From contig NZ_CBDCBD010000003.1 of assembly GCF_965214215.1 (NCBI RefSeq), positions 992,001 to 1,056,000 on the forward strand: DNA of 64,000 bases, read 5' to 3'. This document shows positions 24,992-33,503 of this stretch, piece after piece. This DNA comes from Poriferisodalis sp965214215. Its GTDB lineage: Bacteria > Actinomycetota > Acidimicrobiia > Acidimicrobiales > Poriferisodalaceae. The position numbers and the translations under genes are program-made. The number at the start of each line of letters is the position of its first letter. Position 1 is the stretch's first letter. The notes under the pieces were generated by a model that did no database searches, was not told where the DNA came from, and worked only from the letters and a program-made list of their open reading frames with translations.

Positions 24992-25081
24992 ATGAGACCT
25001 CGAACGGCGATTGTGCTGGCGGTGCTCGCTGCGCTCATCCTGCTCACGTCCACGATTCAGCTGCTCGTCGCCCTCAACTGA
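24992..25081 (+). CDS. 29-residue hydrophobic mini-protein (putative)
   Basis: A short ORF: a basic start (MRPRTA) followed by one 20-residue hydrophobic stretch (IVLAVLAALILLTSTIQLLV) and a terminal ALN. ATG 24992 lies 9 nt after the stop of the SAM hydrolase gene. The sequence looks like a real single-pass small membrane protein, but homology cannot be judged at this length. The 120 bases after it, up to hemA, show no other gene. Confidence 0.4.
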   Translation: MRPRTAIVLAVLAALILLTSTIQLLVALN

Positions 25082-25201
25082 GCGATTCGCGACCACATCT
25101 TTCATTGCACTTCCTGTACCGAATCTTGCTGATCGCGTGGAAACGGGGTACCAGATCGGCGAGACTGTGCGGGCCGCATTTCCGAACCCTGGGTAGTCCT
25201 C

Positions 25202-26461
25202 GTGTCCATCGTTGTCATGGGCGTGAGCCATCGCAGCGCTCCGCTTGAGCTATTGGAGCGCTGCACGGTTCCCGCTACCGACGTGCCGAAACGACTTGGC
25301 GATCTCGCATCGTGCGAGAACGTCAGCGAAGCCATCGTCGTGTCGACGTGCAACCGCACCGAGGCCTACGTGGTGGCTGAGCGGTTCCATGCCGCGTTCG
25401 GCGAGGTGCGCGACTTCTTTTGCACGCTGTCGGGTGCGGCGCCCGCCGATCTGTCCGACCACCTCTACGTCCACTACGACGACGATGCGGCCCGCCACCT
25501 GTTCCGTGTGACGAGCGGCCTGGATTCCGCGGTGCTGGGAGAACATGAGATCTTGGGCCAGGTGCGCACGGCGTGGGACGCAGCGCGCACCGAGGGAACC
25601 GCAGGCACAGTGCTCAACCAGCTGTTCCGGTACGGGATCAGCGCTGGCAAGCGTGCACGCACCGAGACCGGCATCTCACGGGGGACCGCCTCGATCAGTC
25701 ACGCCGCGGTCAGCATGGCCAAGAACCATCTCGGCACGTTGGAAGGCTCCCGGGTGCTCGTCGTGGGTGCCGGCGAAATGGCCGAGGGCATGATCGTTGC
25801 CCTCGCGGCGGCCGGTCCCGCAGCCGTGCAGGTAGCCAATCGCACGCCCTCGCACGCCGAGGCCTTGGCTGCGCGAGTAGGCGGCCATCATCTGCCGCTC
25901 GCAAGCCTGGAGGACGCCCTGGTCGAAGTTGATCTGCTGCTGACATCCACAGGCGCGACGTCGGTGATCGTCGACCACGCCAGTGTGGGCGCAGTCATCG
26001 AGCGGCGTGCAGGCCGCCCGTTGCTGATCGTCGACATCGCCGTACCCCGTGATGTCGACCCTGCTGTGGCGCGCCTTGCGGGCGTCACCCTCCTCGACAT
26101 GGACGACCTGTCCCGTTTCGCTGATACCGGACACGTCCGCCGCCAAGCCGAAGTGGCAGCAGTCGAGTCGATCCTGGTCGACGAGACAGAACGCTTCTCG
26201 GCCGATCGCAGTGCCCGAGAGATGGCGCCGCTGATCGAATCGCTCCGTGGCCGGGCTGAAGCTGTCCGCCAGTCCGAGATCGAGCGTGCACTGGCGGCGC
26301 ACCCCGAACTCGACGACGGCGCGCGCGAGGCCCTCGAGCGGGCAACCGCAGCGCTGGTCAACAAGCTGCTGCATCAGCCCACCGTCGCGCTGCGGACTGC
26401 GGCAGGCAAAGCCAAGGGCGACCGGCTCGCGGACTCGGTGCGCGACCTCTTCGACTTATAG
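25202..26461 (+). CDS. hemA: Glutamyl-tRNA reductase
   Basis: Reduces glutamyl-tRNA-Glu to glutamate-1-semialdehyde, the committed step of C5 tetrapyrrole synthesis. 419 residues, normal length. Motifs: VMGVSHRSAPLELLER at 5-20, the catalytic Cys in VVSTCNRTEAY near 50, EHEILGQVR near 115, and the NADPH site VLVVGAGEMAEGM near 185. The C-terminal dimerisation helices end KGDRLADSVRDLFDL. GTG start at 25202. It is the first gene of a hemA-C-D-L run. The conserved N-terminal His/Ser residues suggest intact activity. Confidence 0.97.
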   Translation: MSIVVMGVSHRSAPLELLERCTVPATDVPKRLGDLASCENVSEAIVVSTCNRTEAYVVAERFHAAFGEVRDFFCTLSGAAPADLSDHLYVHYDDDAARHLFRVTSGLDSAVLGEHEILGQVRTAWDAARTEGTAGTVLNQLFRYGISAGKRARTETGISRGTASISHAAVSMAKNHLGTLEGSRVLVVGAGEMAEGMIVALAAAGPAAVQVANRTPSHAEALAARVGGHHLPLASLEDALVEVDLLLTSTGATSVIVDHASVGAVIERRAGRPLLIVDIAVPRDVDPAVARLAGVTLLDMDDLSRFADTGHVRRQAEVAAVESILVDETERFSADRSAREMAPLIESLRGRAEAVRQSEIERALAAHPELDDGAREALERATAALVNKLLHQPTVALRTAAGKAKGDRLADSVRDLFDL

Positions 26462-26472
26462 ACCCTGGCCGC

Positions 26473-27387
26473 GTGAGGATCGCGACACGATCGAGCCCGC
26501 TCGCTATGTGGCAGGCGCGCGCTGTCGCGACTGCACTTGGGGCAGCCGGATCATCCGGTGGTGACATCGAGCTCGTGCCGGTGCGCACAAGCGGAGACCT
26601 CGACGTGTCCACGCCGATCGCGCAGATGTCCGGCAGGGGGGTGTTTGTGACTGAGGTGCAAGCCGCCGTACTCGATGGGCGCGCCGATGCGGCGGTGCAC
26701 AGCGCGAAAGATATGCGCTCGGATCCGACCCCCGGCTTGACGCTGGCAGGCTGCCTGGCGAGAGGTGACGTGCGCGATGCGCTGGTCGGTCTGGAGCTCG
26801 ATGCGATCGGGCACGGCGGCGTTGTCGCAACCGGATCACAGCGCCGGCAGTGCCAACTGGCCGCACTGCGTCCCGATCTGGGGTTCACCGGATTGCGCGG
26901 GAATATGGCTCGTCGCATCGCCACAGCCGGCGAACCAGGCATCGACGCGGTGATCGTGGCAGCGGCAGCGCTGGAGCGTCTCGGTGAAGCTGGGCAGATC
27001 GCGCAGCGATTCACCGCCGACGAGATCGTGCCCCAGGTCGGGCAGGGTGCCATCGCGATCGAGCATCGAACCGACGACGCGCAAGCCGCCGCCGCAGTCG
27101 GGGCGATCATCGACCAGGCGACGACACGCTGCGTGCATGCCGAGCGTTCCTTCTTGCGGACGCTCGGCGGTGGTTGTGACCTGCCGACCGGCGCTTACGC
27201 CACTCTCGGCGCCGATGGGCACCTCCACATGACCGCGCTGCTGGCGACGCCAGATCGCAGCGACGTTGTGCGCACCAGCGGCAGCGATGTTGACGGTCTC
27301 TCCCTGGGAGCAGCGTTGGCCCGCGATCTGATGACCCGGACCGGCACAGTCGCCGCCATGTGGTCCGCTCTGGGCGACGATGTCTGA
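26473..27387 (+). CDS. hemC: Hydroxymethylbilane synthase
   Basis: Porphobilinogen deaminase (304 residues), polymerising four porphobilinogens. IATRSSPLAMWQA at 3-15, VHSAKDMRSDPTPGL near 76, GLRGNMARRI near 138, and the dipyrromethane-cofactor Cys in TLGGGCDLPTGAYA near 235 are all present. GTG 26473 is 11 nt after hemA. The stop overlaps hemD by 8 nt. Complete and likely functional. Confidence 0.96.
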   Translation: MRIATRSSPLAMWQARAVATALGAAGSSGGDIELVPVRTSGDLDVSTPIAQMSGRGVFVTEVQAAVLDGRADAAVHSAKDMRSDPTPGLTLAGCLARGDVRDALVGLELDAIGHGGVVATGSQRRQCQLAALRPDLGFTGLRGNMARRIATAGEPGIDAVIVAAAALERLGEAGQIAQRFTADEIVPQVGQGAIAIEHRTDDAQAAAAVGAIIDQATTRCVHAERSFLRTLGGGCDLPTGAYATLGADGHLHMTALLATPDRSDVVRTSGSDVDGLSLGAALARDLMTRTGTVAAMWSALGDDV

Positions 27388-28168
27388 GAGCCAATTCAGC
27401 GAACTCGCCGACCGCACGGTTGTCGTCACGAGGGCGTCGCATCAGGCCGCCCCGCTGGCGGACGCGCTGCGCAGCCACCAAGCGCGCCCCGTGATCGCTC
27501 CGGCCATTGCGGTGGTGCCGCCCTTGGACGGCGGCCAACCGCTCGACGATGCCTTGCTGCGGCTCGAACAGTTCAGCTGGGTTGCGTTCACCTCACCCAA
27601 CGCGGTCGCGGCGACGCTCGCACGCGCCGACCGGCGCGGGGTGCGCCGTCGCTTCGCGCGCATCCGCGTGGCGGCCATCGGTCCTGCCACCGCAGCCCGC
27701 GTCGAGGCCGAGCTAGACCGACCGGCCAACCTCGTGCCCGACCGGAACGACGCGGTCGGCCTCGCTGAGGCCTTCGGCGATCCGCAACCGGGCGACGCGT
27801 GCTTTGTGCCGCACTCTGCGCAAGCCCGCCCCGAACTCGTCGACGGCCTGCGAGCCCGCGGCTGGGCCGTCGACGCAGTCAGCGCCTACCGCACGGTCAC
27901 GCCCACGCTGTCAGACCATCTCATTGCCGATGTGGCTGCCGCGGATGCCGTGATCTTCGCCTCACCGTCCGCGGTGACGGGCCATCTGAGCCAGATCGGC
28001 GAGCGAGAGGTCCGCGCCAAGGTGGTTTGCATCGGTGACACCACGGCTGCTGCGTGTGCGCAAGCCGGACTGCCGGTGGCAGCCGTCGCCAGCCGTCCCT
28101 CCAGCGAAGGTCTCGTCGAAGCGGTCGCGACGGCGCTGCGCGCCGGTGAACATGCGGCGAACGAGTGA
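27380..28168 (+). CDS. hemD: Uroporphyrinogen-III synthase
   Basis: A 262-residue, poorly conserved enzyme that cyclises hydroxymethylbilane with ring D inversion. Identification rests on position and typical elements: TVVVTRASHQAAPLADALR near 13, WVAFTSPNAVAATL near 70, VAAIGPATAARVEAEL near 96 and the C-terminal FASPSAVTGHL and CIGDTTAAACAQAGL. It overlaps hemC by 8 nt and is followed after 28 nt by hemL. It is not fused to a uroporphyrinogen methyltransferase, unlike many Gram-positive versions. Confidence 0.88.
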   Translation: MSESQFSELADRTVVVTRASHQAAPLADALRSHQARPVIAPAIAVVPPLDGGQPLDDALLRLEQFSWVAFTSPNAVAATLARADRRGVRRRFARIRVAAIGPATAARVEAELDRPANLVPDRNDAVGLAEAFGDPQPGDACFVPHSAQARPELVDGLRARGWAVDAVSAYRTVTPTLSDHLIADVAAADAVIFASPSAVTGHLSQIGEREVRAKVVCIGDTTAAACAQAGLPVAAVASRPSSEGLVEAVATALRAGEHAANE

Positions 28169-28196
28169 GCGCGTCGGCACCCCTACGCTGCGAGCC

Positions 28197-29486
28197 GTGA
28201 CCGCGCCGCCGACGAATGCCGACCTGTTCGAAGCTGCCCAGCGGGTGATTCCGGGGGGCGTCAATTCGCCGGTACGAGCTTTCGGCTCGGTCGGCGGCAC
28301 TCCGTATTTCGTTGCACGGGCCGAAGGGCCGTACGTCTTCGATGTCGAGGGTCGCCGGTACCTCGACTTCGTGCAGTCCTACGGGGCGATCATCCTGGGT
28401 CACGCCCACCCGGCCGTCACTGAGGCAGTGGCGAAGGCTGCCGCGGACGGCACCTCGTACGGCGCGCCGACGCAGCGAGAGGTGCTGCTAGCAGAGCTGA
28501 TCGCCGAGGCGGCGCCCGGCGTCGAGCAGGTGCGGCTGACCAGCAGCGGAACCGAGGCCACCATGACCGCGGTGCGGCTGGCACGGGGATTCACCGAGCG
28601 CTCACGCATCGTCAAGTTCGCCGGCTGCTACCACGGCCACGCCGACGCACTGTTGGCCGCAGGCGGCAGCGGCGTTGCCACGCTCGGGTTGTCGGGCTCA
28701 GCCGGAGTCCCGCCGAGCGCAGTGGCCGACACGGTGGTCGTTCCATACAACGTCGTGCCCGCACTCGACGAGGAGACCGCGGCGGTCGTGGTCGAGCCGG
28801 TGGCAGCGAACATGGGCCTGGTGCCGCCCGTGCCCGGATTCCTGGAGGGCCTGCGGCACGCCTGCGACGAAGCGGGCGCACTGCTGATCTTCGACGAGGT
28901 CATCACCGGATTTCGTCTGGGCCGCGGCGGCGCCGCCGAGCGCTACGGGGTCACGCCCGACATCTCGTGCTTCGGCAAGGTCATCGGCGGCGGCTTGCCG
29001 ATCGGCGCGCTCGGCGCCCGCACCGAGATCATGCAAACGCTTGCCCCGACCGGTCCCGTGTACCAAGCCGGCACGCTGTCGGGAAACCCACTCGCCACAG
29101 CAGCAGGCCTAGCGGCCCTCGAACAGCTCACACCGGCGGCCTATGCAGAACTGGAAGCGCGGGCCAGCCGGTTCGCCGACGGCGCGCGTGACGCGCTAGC
29201 TGACGCTGGCTTCGATGCTGCCGTCTGCCAGGTCGGCACGCTCGTCGGCTTGTACTGCGGCGCAGGGCCTGATGCGGGCCGGTTGCCGGTCGACTACGAC
29301 GATGCCCGTACCACCGACGAGCAGGCCTACGCGCGACTCCACGCCGAGTTGCTCGCACGCGGCGTGGCGTTCGCCCCTGGTGCCTACGAGGCGATCTTCG
29401 TGGGCCTCGCGCACACTCCCGACGTCATCGACGATGCCGTCGCTTCCATAGCCGACGCCGCCACAGCGGCCGAATTGCGTGGTTAG
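28197..29486 (+). CDS. hemL: Glutamate-1-semialdehyde 2,1-aminomutase
   Basis: A PLP enzyme (429 residues) converting glutamate-1-semialdehyde to 5-aminolevulinate. AQRVIPGGVNSPVRAFGSVG at 11-30, FAGCYHGHADALLAAGGSG near 141, the DEVITGFR Asp contacting PLP near 235, and the Schiff-base Lys in SCFGKVIGGGLPIGAL near 262 are all intact. GTG 28197 (VTAPPTNADLF) gives the normal length; an in-frame ATG at 28152 would overlap hemD. No hemB lies between hemD and hemL, where mycobacteria have it. Confidence 0.95.
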   Translation: MTAPPTNADLFEAAQRVIPGGVNSPVRAFGSVGGTPYFVARAEGPYVFDVEGRRYLDFVQSYGAIILGHAHPAVTEAVAKAAADGTSYGAPTQREVLLAELIAEAAPGVEQVRLTSSGTEATMTAVRLARGFTERSRIVKFAGCYHGHADALLAAGGSGVATLGLSGSAGVPPSAVADTVVVPYNVVPALDEETAAVVVEPVAANMGLVPPVPGFLEGLRHACDEAGALLIFDEVITGFRLGRGGAAERYGVTPDISCFGKVIGGGLPIGALGARTEIMQTLAPTGPVYQAGTLSGNPLATAAGLAALEQLTPAAYAELEARASRFADGARDALADAGFDAAVCQVGTLVGLYCGAGPDAGRLPVDYDDARTTDEQAYARLHAELLARGVAFAPGAYEAIFVGLAHTPDVIDDAVASIADAATAAELRG

Positions 29487-29575
29487 GGTCCGCCAGAAGT
29501 CAAGTCGCGTGGTCTGCGCTCAAGATCCATGCGCATCTCCTGGTACTCACACGCATCGGTCGCGCGACACCGTCG

Positions 29576-29779
29576 GTGTCGCCCACTCGGGTGAAGCTCT
29601 GGTCCTACGCCGACTTGATGGCGCTGCGCATCGTCTACTGGCTGCGACATCCGAAGTTCAAGACGGAGGGAAATGTTCCGGCGAGCCAGACGCCGCGCGT
29701 GCGTGAGGCCCTGGCCGAGTTGGAGCAGCTCGGCTTGGACATCTGGGACGACAGCTGCGGCCGGCTGACGTCTGGATGA
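29576..29779 (+). pseudogene. Fragment of a DUF433-type antitoxin
   Basis: A 67-codon frame whose LWSYADLMALRIVYWLRHP and VREALAELEQLGLDIWDD closely recall the N-terminal region of actinobacterial DUF433 proteins (VapB-like antitoxins with a MerR-like helix-turn-helix). The expected first helix and the C-terminal DUF433 domain are missing: the frame ends at TGA 29777-29779. It is read as a remnant of a toxin-antitoxin locus. No intact partner toxin is found beside it. Confidence 0.5.
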
Positions 29780-29925
29780 GACAGCGTGCGCCACATTCGC
29801 AGGATCCTCGCGACTTGTTCGACGAGGCTGCAATTCGGCGGCACGAGGACCCCGCTGCGATCTACGCGAGCGTCAAGGTGTCCGATGCCGAATTGCGGGA
29901 GCCCGTGTTGGCGGCCACCCAGTAG
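29776..29925 (+). other. Short ORF after the DUF433 fragment
   Basis: A 49-codon ORF (ATG 29776, overlapping the preceding TGA by 4 nt, stop TAG at 29923) encoding a charged peptide with DPAAIYASVKVSDAELREP. No homology is recognised. The ATGA overlap suggests coupling, but it may be another gene remnant. Confidence 0.25.
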
Positions 29926-29991
29926 CGGCACGGTCGTGGCCTGTGGATGGCGCATAGTCTCAGCATCGATGACGGCACTTGAGTTGCTCAG

Positions 29992-30333
29992 ATGACGAAC
30001 GGGACGATTCAACGGATTCAGCCGTCGTATTGGCGAGAGGTGCGGCGGGCGTGGGGGGAGTTCCCGGAGTTCCGCAGTCGTGGCGAGAAGTGGGCTTGGC
30101 GCCTGGCGTCTACCGCGGTGCCGTGAATGATTGTTCCGTGGTCCAGGTTCTGGGCCTCAATCAGTCTTCTCGGCGATTTCGCCCTGCTGGGTGCATATTG
30201 GGTGGTGGCGTCGTTGGCCGGTGGTTGGTGGCTGCATGATGGTCGCGCCCGCTTCCCGCTGAGCCCGGAAGCGATAGAGCGCATCAAGACACGCAAGCGG
30301 GCGCGTGATACGGGTCGGGCTGAGCAGTGGTGA
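29992..30333 (+). pseudogene. Membrane-protein ORF interrupted by an in-frame TGA
   Basis: A single frame beginning ATG 29992 (MTNGTIQRIQPSYWREVRRA) is stopped by TGA at 30124-30126 after 44 codons and continues immediately with ATG 30127 for 68 codons. The second part has two hydrophobic stretches (about 8-32) and a basic tail (IERIKTRKRARDTGR). The continuous reading frame on both sides suggests one small membrane protein broken by a nonsense mutation, or two coupled ORFs. It ends 66 bp before the DUF6361 gene. No family is recognised. Confidence 0.4.
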
Positions 30334-30399
30334 GGAACTGTGTGACCGGTCAGCATTGTGTGTGCCGGTTGGCCGGGAGCGAGAATCTGGAGTTGTTCT

Positions 30400-31641
30400 T
30401 TGGCGACGGCGACTGACTACGTTCCCGAGTCGTCGCTGGGGTGGCTGGACCTGGACAGCGCGGCGAGCGAGCGGGTCGGTGAACTGCTGCGGGCGCTTGA
30501 CGAGCCGGGCACGCTCGACGTTCTGGGTCTGGGCACCGTGCGCGATGCGTTCTCGGGGATGCTCAATCCGGGAACCTCGACCATTCAGACCAGGCTCCGC
30601 TACTTCCTCTTCGTGCCGTGGATCTGCGCGGGGCTTGAGGCCCAGCGTGTGCCTGCAGCAGAATTCCCGCGCCGGCTGCGGGACGACGAGGCACGGCTGA
30701 TCGACTGTCTCCGTCACCTTGGGCGCAACCAAGGGGTCATCGGCTACACCGCCGGCCGGAACCTCCAGCGCATGCCGAGCGACGCCTACTGGGGAGGCCT
30801 GTGGACGTGGGGCCTGCGGCGGCTGGACTACAGCATCTCCGAGTACGGACAGCGTGCCGCCGCCCTCGGGAAGCATCGGCCCGATCGCGACGACGACGGC
30901 AACGCGACGACGCGGGCAGTTTCGATGTGGGCGGAACTGCCACACGCTCCTGAAGACTTCCTGCACGAAGAGATCACCTTCGACCTTGGCCCCGGTGAGG
31001 CGGAGGTGCTGGTGGATCACATCCGGCGGAGCCATGAAGGCACGCTGCTGGCCTGGCTGTGCGCGACGCCGGAGGCAGCAGCGGGCGTCGACTACCCGTG
31101 GAAATTGCCGACCCACACCATGCCGGGCCCGCTTGTCGAGATCCTCCGCCACGCCCACAACTTCTCCGAGCTGACCGTCGGACCTCAGTACGTCTACAAC
31201 ATGCTGCTGGCCCGTCAGGCTCGATCAGAGCTGCAATGGGACACGGGCGAGTTGGAGACCAACGAACGCACCCGTCTCGACGACTGGTCTGAGCAGGTGG
31301 CGTCGCGGCTCGACGATGTCCGCTCGTGGGTCGCCGATCTACCCGAGTTCTGGGCCATGTTGAACGAGCACGGCGTCGGCGTCGGTGCCCAGGAATTCGT
31401 GAACGCCATGGTCGAGCGCATCGCGGCCGACCCTGAGAGCTTCGCCGAGGACTCAGCGGTCCACCGCAGAATCCACCAGCGCGAACTGCGTCTGAAGTCA
31501 AAGCGAGCTCGACTGGCACACCGCTCCTCGCTGGAGAATTGGAACGGTGCAGGCGTCGGCGGGCAGTTCGATTTCCGCTGGGGCATCACGCAGAGCTACA
31601 TGGCCGACATTGCCGCGGCGCAGCCGGTGGCGGACGCCTGA
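30400..31641 (+). CDS. DUF6361 protein, first gene of a putative defence operon
   Basis: A 413-residue protein with the DUF6361 signature: SSLGWLDLD at about 9-17, LGTVRDAFSGMLNPGTSTIQ near 48-67 and TRLRYFLFVPWICAGLE near 68-84. No catalytic motif is apparent. TTG 30400 is chosen because GGAG lies 7 nt upstream (30389-30392); the frame is open back to GTG 30358. The stop overlaps the PLD gene start by 1 nt (TGATG), so it is coupled to a nuclease and a helicase. From memory this trio matches the reported anti-phage system Azaca (ZacABC); the name needs checking. Its role in the complex is unknown. Confidence 0.8.
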   Translation: MATATDYVPESSLGWLDLDSAASERVGELLRALDEPGTLDVLGLGTVRDAFSGMLNPGTSTIQTRLRYFLFVPWICAGLEAQRVPAAEFPRRLRDDEARLIDCLRHLGRNQGVIGYTAGRNLQRMPSDAYWGGLWTWGLRRLDYSISEYGQRAAALGKHRPDRDDDGNATTRAVSMWAELPHAPEDFLHEEITFDLGPGEAEVLVDHIRRSHEGTLLAWLCATPEAAAGVDYPWKLPTHTMPGPLVEILRHAHNFSELTVGPQYVYNMLLARQARSELQWDTGELETNERTRLDDWSEQVASRLDDVRSWVADLPEFWAMLNEHGVGVGAQEFVNAMVERIAADPESFAEDSAVHRRIHQRELRLKSKRARLAHRSSLENWNGAGVGGQFDFRWGITQSYMADIAAAQPVADA

Positions 31642-33503
31642 TGCTGCAGCCCACCAACCGGTTGACGCTCATCGGCGCCATGCGGCCGCCGGCGGGCTTC
31701 CGGATCGAATCGGCGATGGCCGTCACGTTCACGATTGATCTTCGGGCACTGCTTGCGGCACCGGCGGCGTTTGCGCTCACCGGGCCGGACGGTGTTGTTG
31801 CCGACGGCGAGCAACTGGAGCCGGTCGAGCTGCTGCACGCCCTGCGCTCCCATGCCGGCAAGATCACTGTGTTCAATCAGGCCGGCTTCACCGCTGTGCC
31901 GCCGTCCCGGCGGGTCTTCGCCTTCCTGGAAGGAGCAGTGGTTCCGGTCGATGCGCCACACGGCGGGATCGTGCATCCCAAGGTGTGGGTGTTGCGTTAC
32001 GAGGCCTGCGATGACGGGCCCGCCGGCGAGGCGCGTCAGCAGCGTCTGCGTGTGCTGGTGGCCAGCCGAAACCTCACCTTCGATGCAAGCTGGGACGCCG
32101 TGCTGCGGCTCGATGAGAGCCCCGGTCCCGGCGGCGCCCGGCTCGAGCCGATCGGTGAGCTGTTCGAAGGCCTGCTCGATGCCGCGGTCGGCGACGTCGC
32201 CGAAGCCCACCGGGAGCGGGTCCAATCGCTCGCAGCAGTGCTGCAGACGGCCACATTCGCCCTGCCCGAAGGCGTGGACGACCTGCGGGTCCATGTGCTG
32301 GGCCTCGACAGCCGGCCTACGCCGCCGAAGGGTTCGCCGCTGCCGGGCAACGCCGAGCGATCACTGGTTATCTCCCCGTTCGTGAGCGACGGCTTCTTCA
32401 ACACCGTGCACCCGCACCCCATCACCGAACTTGTGAGCCTGGAGGCATGGCTCGATTCCCTCAAGCCGGCTGCCCTCGCCAACGTGGGCACGACGTACAC
32501 GTTCGACGACCACAGCCCGATCGAGCTCGCCACCCCCGATGACCGGTCATCGCCGCTGGATCCGGCCCGGCCGCTCGCAGGACTGCACGCCAAGGTCTTC
32601 GCGTTCGAAACCGGCGACCGGGCGCGTCTGTTCATGGGTTCGGCGAACGCGACCTACTCGGCCTTCCATTCCAGCGTGGAGATCCTTGTGGAGCTGACGG
32701 GGCCCACTGCGACGCTCGGCATCGATCGGCTCTGCGACGGTGACGAGGACGAGCCCGGCCTGCGCGAATGGTTCATCTCGTACCGGCCACCCGACGGCGA
32801 GCCGATCCCGCTGAACGACACATCGACGCTGGACAGGGCACGCGTTGTCATCGCACGGCTGCAGTTCGAAGGGCATGTCGAGGCGAGCGGGTCGAACTGG
32901 GCGGTCACGTACCGATCGAGCGCGCCGCTGCCGAGCCTTGATGGCATGGACGTCCACTGCTGGCCGCTCTCGTCGGCGGGCAATCGGCGTGAAGTGGCCG
33001 GGGGCAGCCCATTGGAGGAACGCTTCGAGACGAGCCTCGAAGCCATGAGCGGTTTTCTCGCCTTCGAACTCGCTGACGAAGACGGCTTGTTGACCGAGTT
33101 CGTTGTGCCGGTCCCGCTACGTGGCGTGCCTGAGCATCGAGAACGGTTCCTGTTGCGCTCCCTGATCGGCAACGCTGAACGCTTCTTCCGCTATCTGCTG
33201 GCACTGCTCGACGAGGACCCGGGCCAGCGGGACCTGCTGGACGCGGTGGAGCGAGCCAGTGCCGACGCCTCCAACGACGGAACCGGCGCGGTCGCCTTGC
33301 CGGTCCTGGAGAAGCTGCTGCGAACGATGCGTCGAGACCCGGCAAAGCTGGCCGGGCTTCACCCGCTCGTGTCAGACCTCGCGGCCGACGACGCGCTGCC
33401 GGCGGGCTTCGCCGAACTGTGGAATGCCATCTTCGACGTAGCGATCGCAGGGGCGGCCCAGGGCGACACCGCGCAAGCACCCGCAGGAGCACCAACCCGA
33501 TGA
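31641..33503 (+). CDS. PLD-superfamily putative nuclease of the defence operon
   Basis: A 620-residue protein with two phospholipase-D-type half-sites: HPKVWVL near 112, followed by VLVASRNLTFD near 140, and HAKVFAF near 315 followed by RLFMGSANATYSAF near 330. These H-x-K and (S/G)xN features are typical of PLD-type nucleases. The second Asp of the HKD motif is not at its standard spacing, as is common in defence-associated PLD proteins. The C-terminal 250 residues are unassigned. It overlaps both neighbours (1 nt upstream, 4 nt downstream), which implies stoichiometric production with the helicase. No signal peptide. Confidence 0.82.
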   Translation: MLQPTNRLTLIGAMRPPAGFRIESAMAVTFTIDLRALLAAPAAFALTGPDGVVADGEQLEPVELLHALRSHAGKITVFNQAGFTAVPPSRRVFAFLEGAVVPVDAPHGGIVHPKVWVLRYEACDDGPAGEARQQRLRVLVASRNLTFDASWDAVLRLDESPGPGGARLEPIGELFEGLLDAAVGDVAEAHRERVQSLAAVLQTATFALPEGVDDLRVHVLGLDSRPTPPKGSPLPGNAERSLVISPFVSDGFFNTVHPHPITELVSLEAWLDSLKPAALANVGTTYTFDDHSPIELATPDDRSSPLDPARPLAGLHAKVFAFETGDRARLFMGSANATYSAFHSSVEILVELTGPTATLGIDRLCDGDEDEPGLREWFISYRPPDGEPIPLNDTSTLDRARVVIARLQFEGHVEASGSNWAVTYRSSAPLPSLDGMDVHCWPLSSAGNRREVAGGSPLEERFETSLEAMSGFLAFELADEDGLLTEFVVPVPLRGVPEHRERFLLRSLIGNAERFFRYLLALLDEDPGQRDLLDAVERASADASNDGTGAVALPVLEKLLRTMRRDPAKLAGLHPLVSDLAADDALPAGFAELWNAIFDVAIAGAAQGDTAQAPAGAPTR

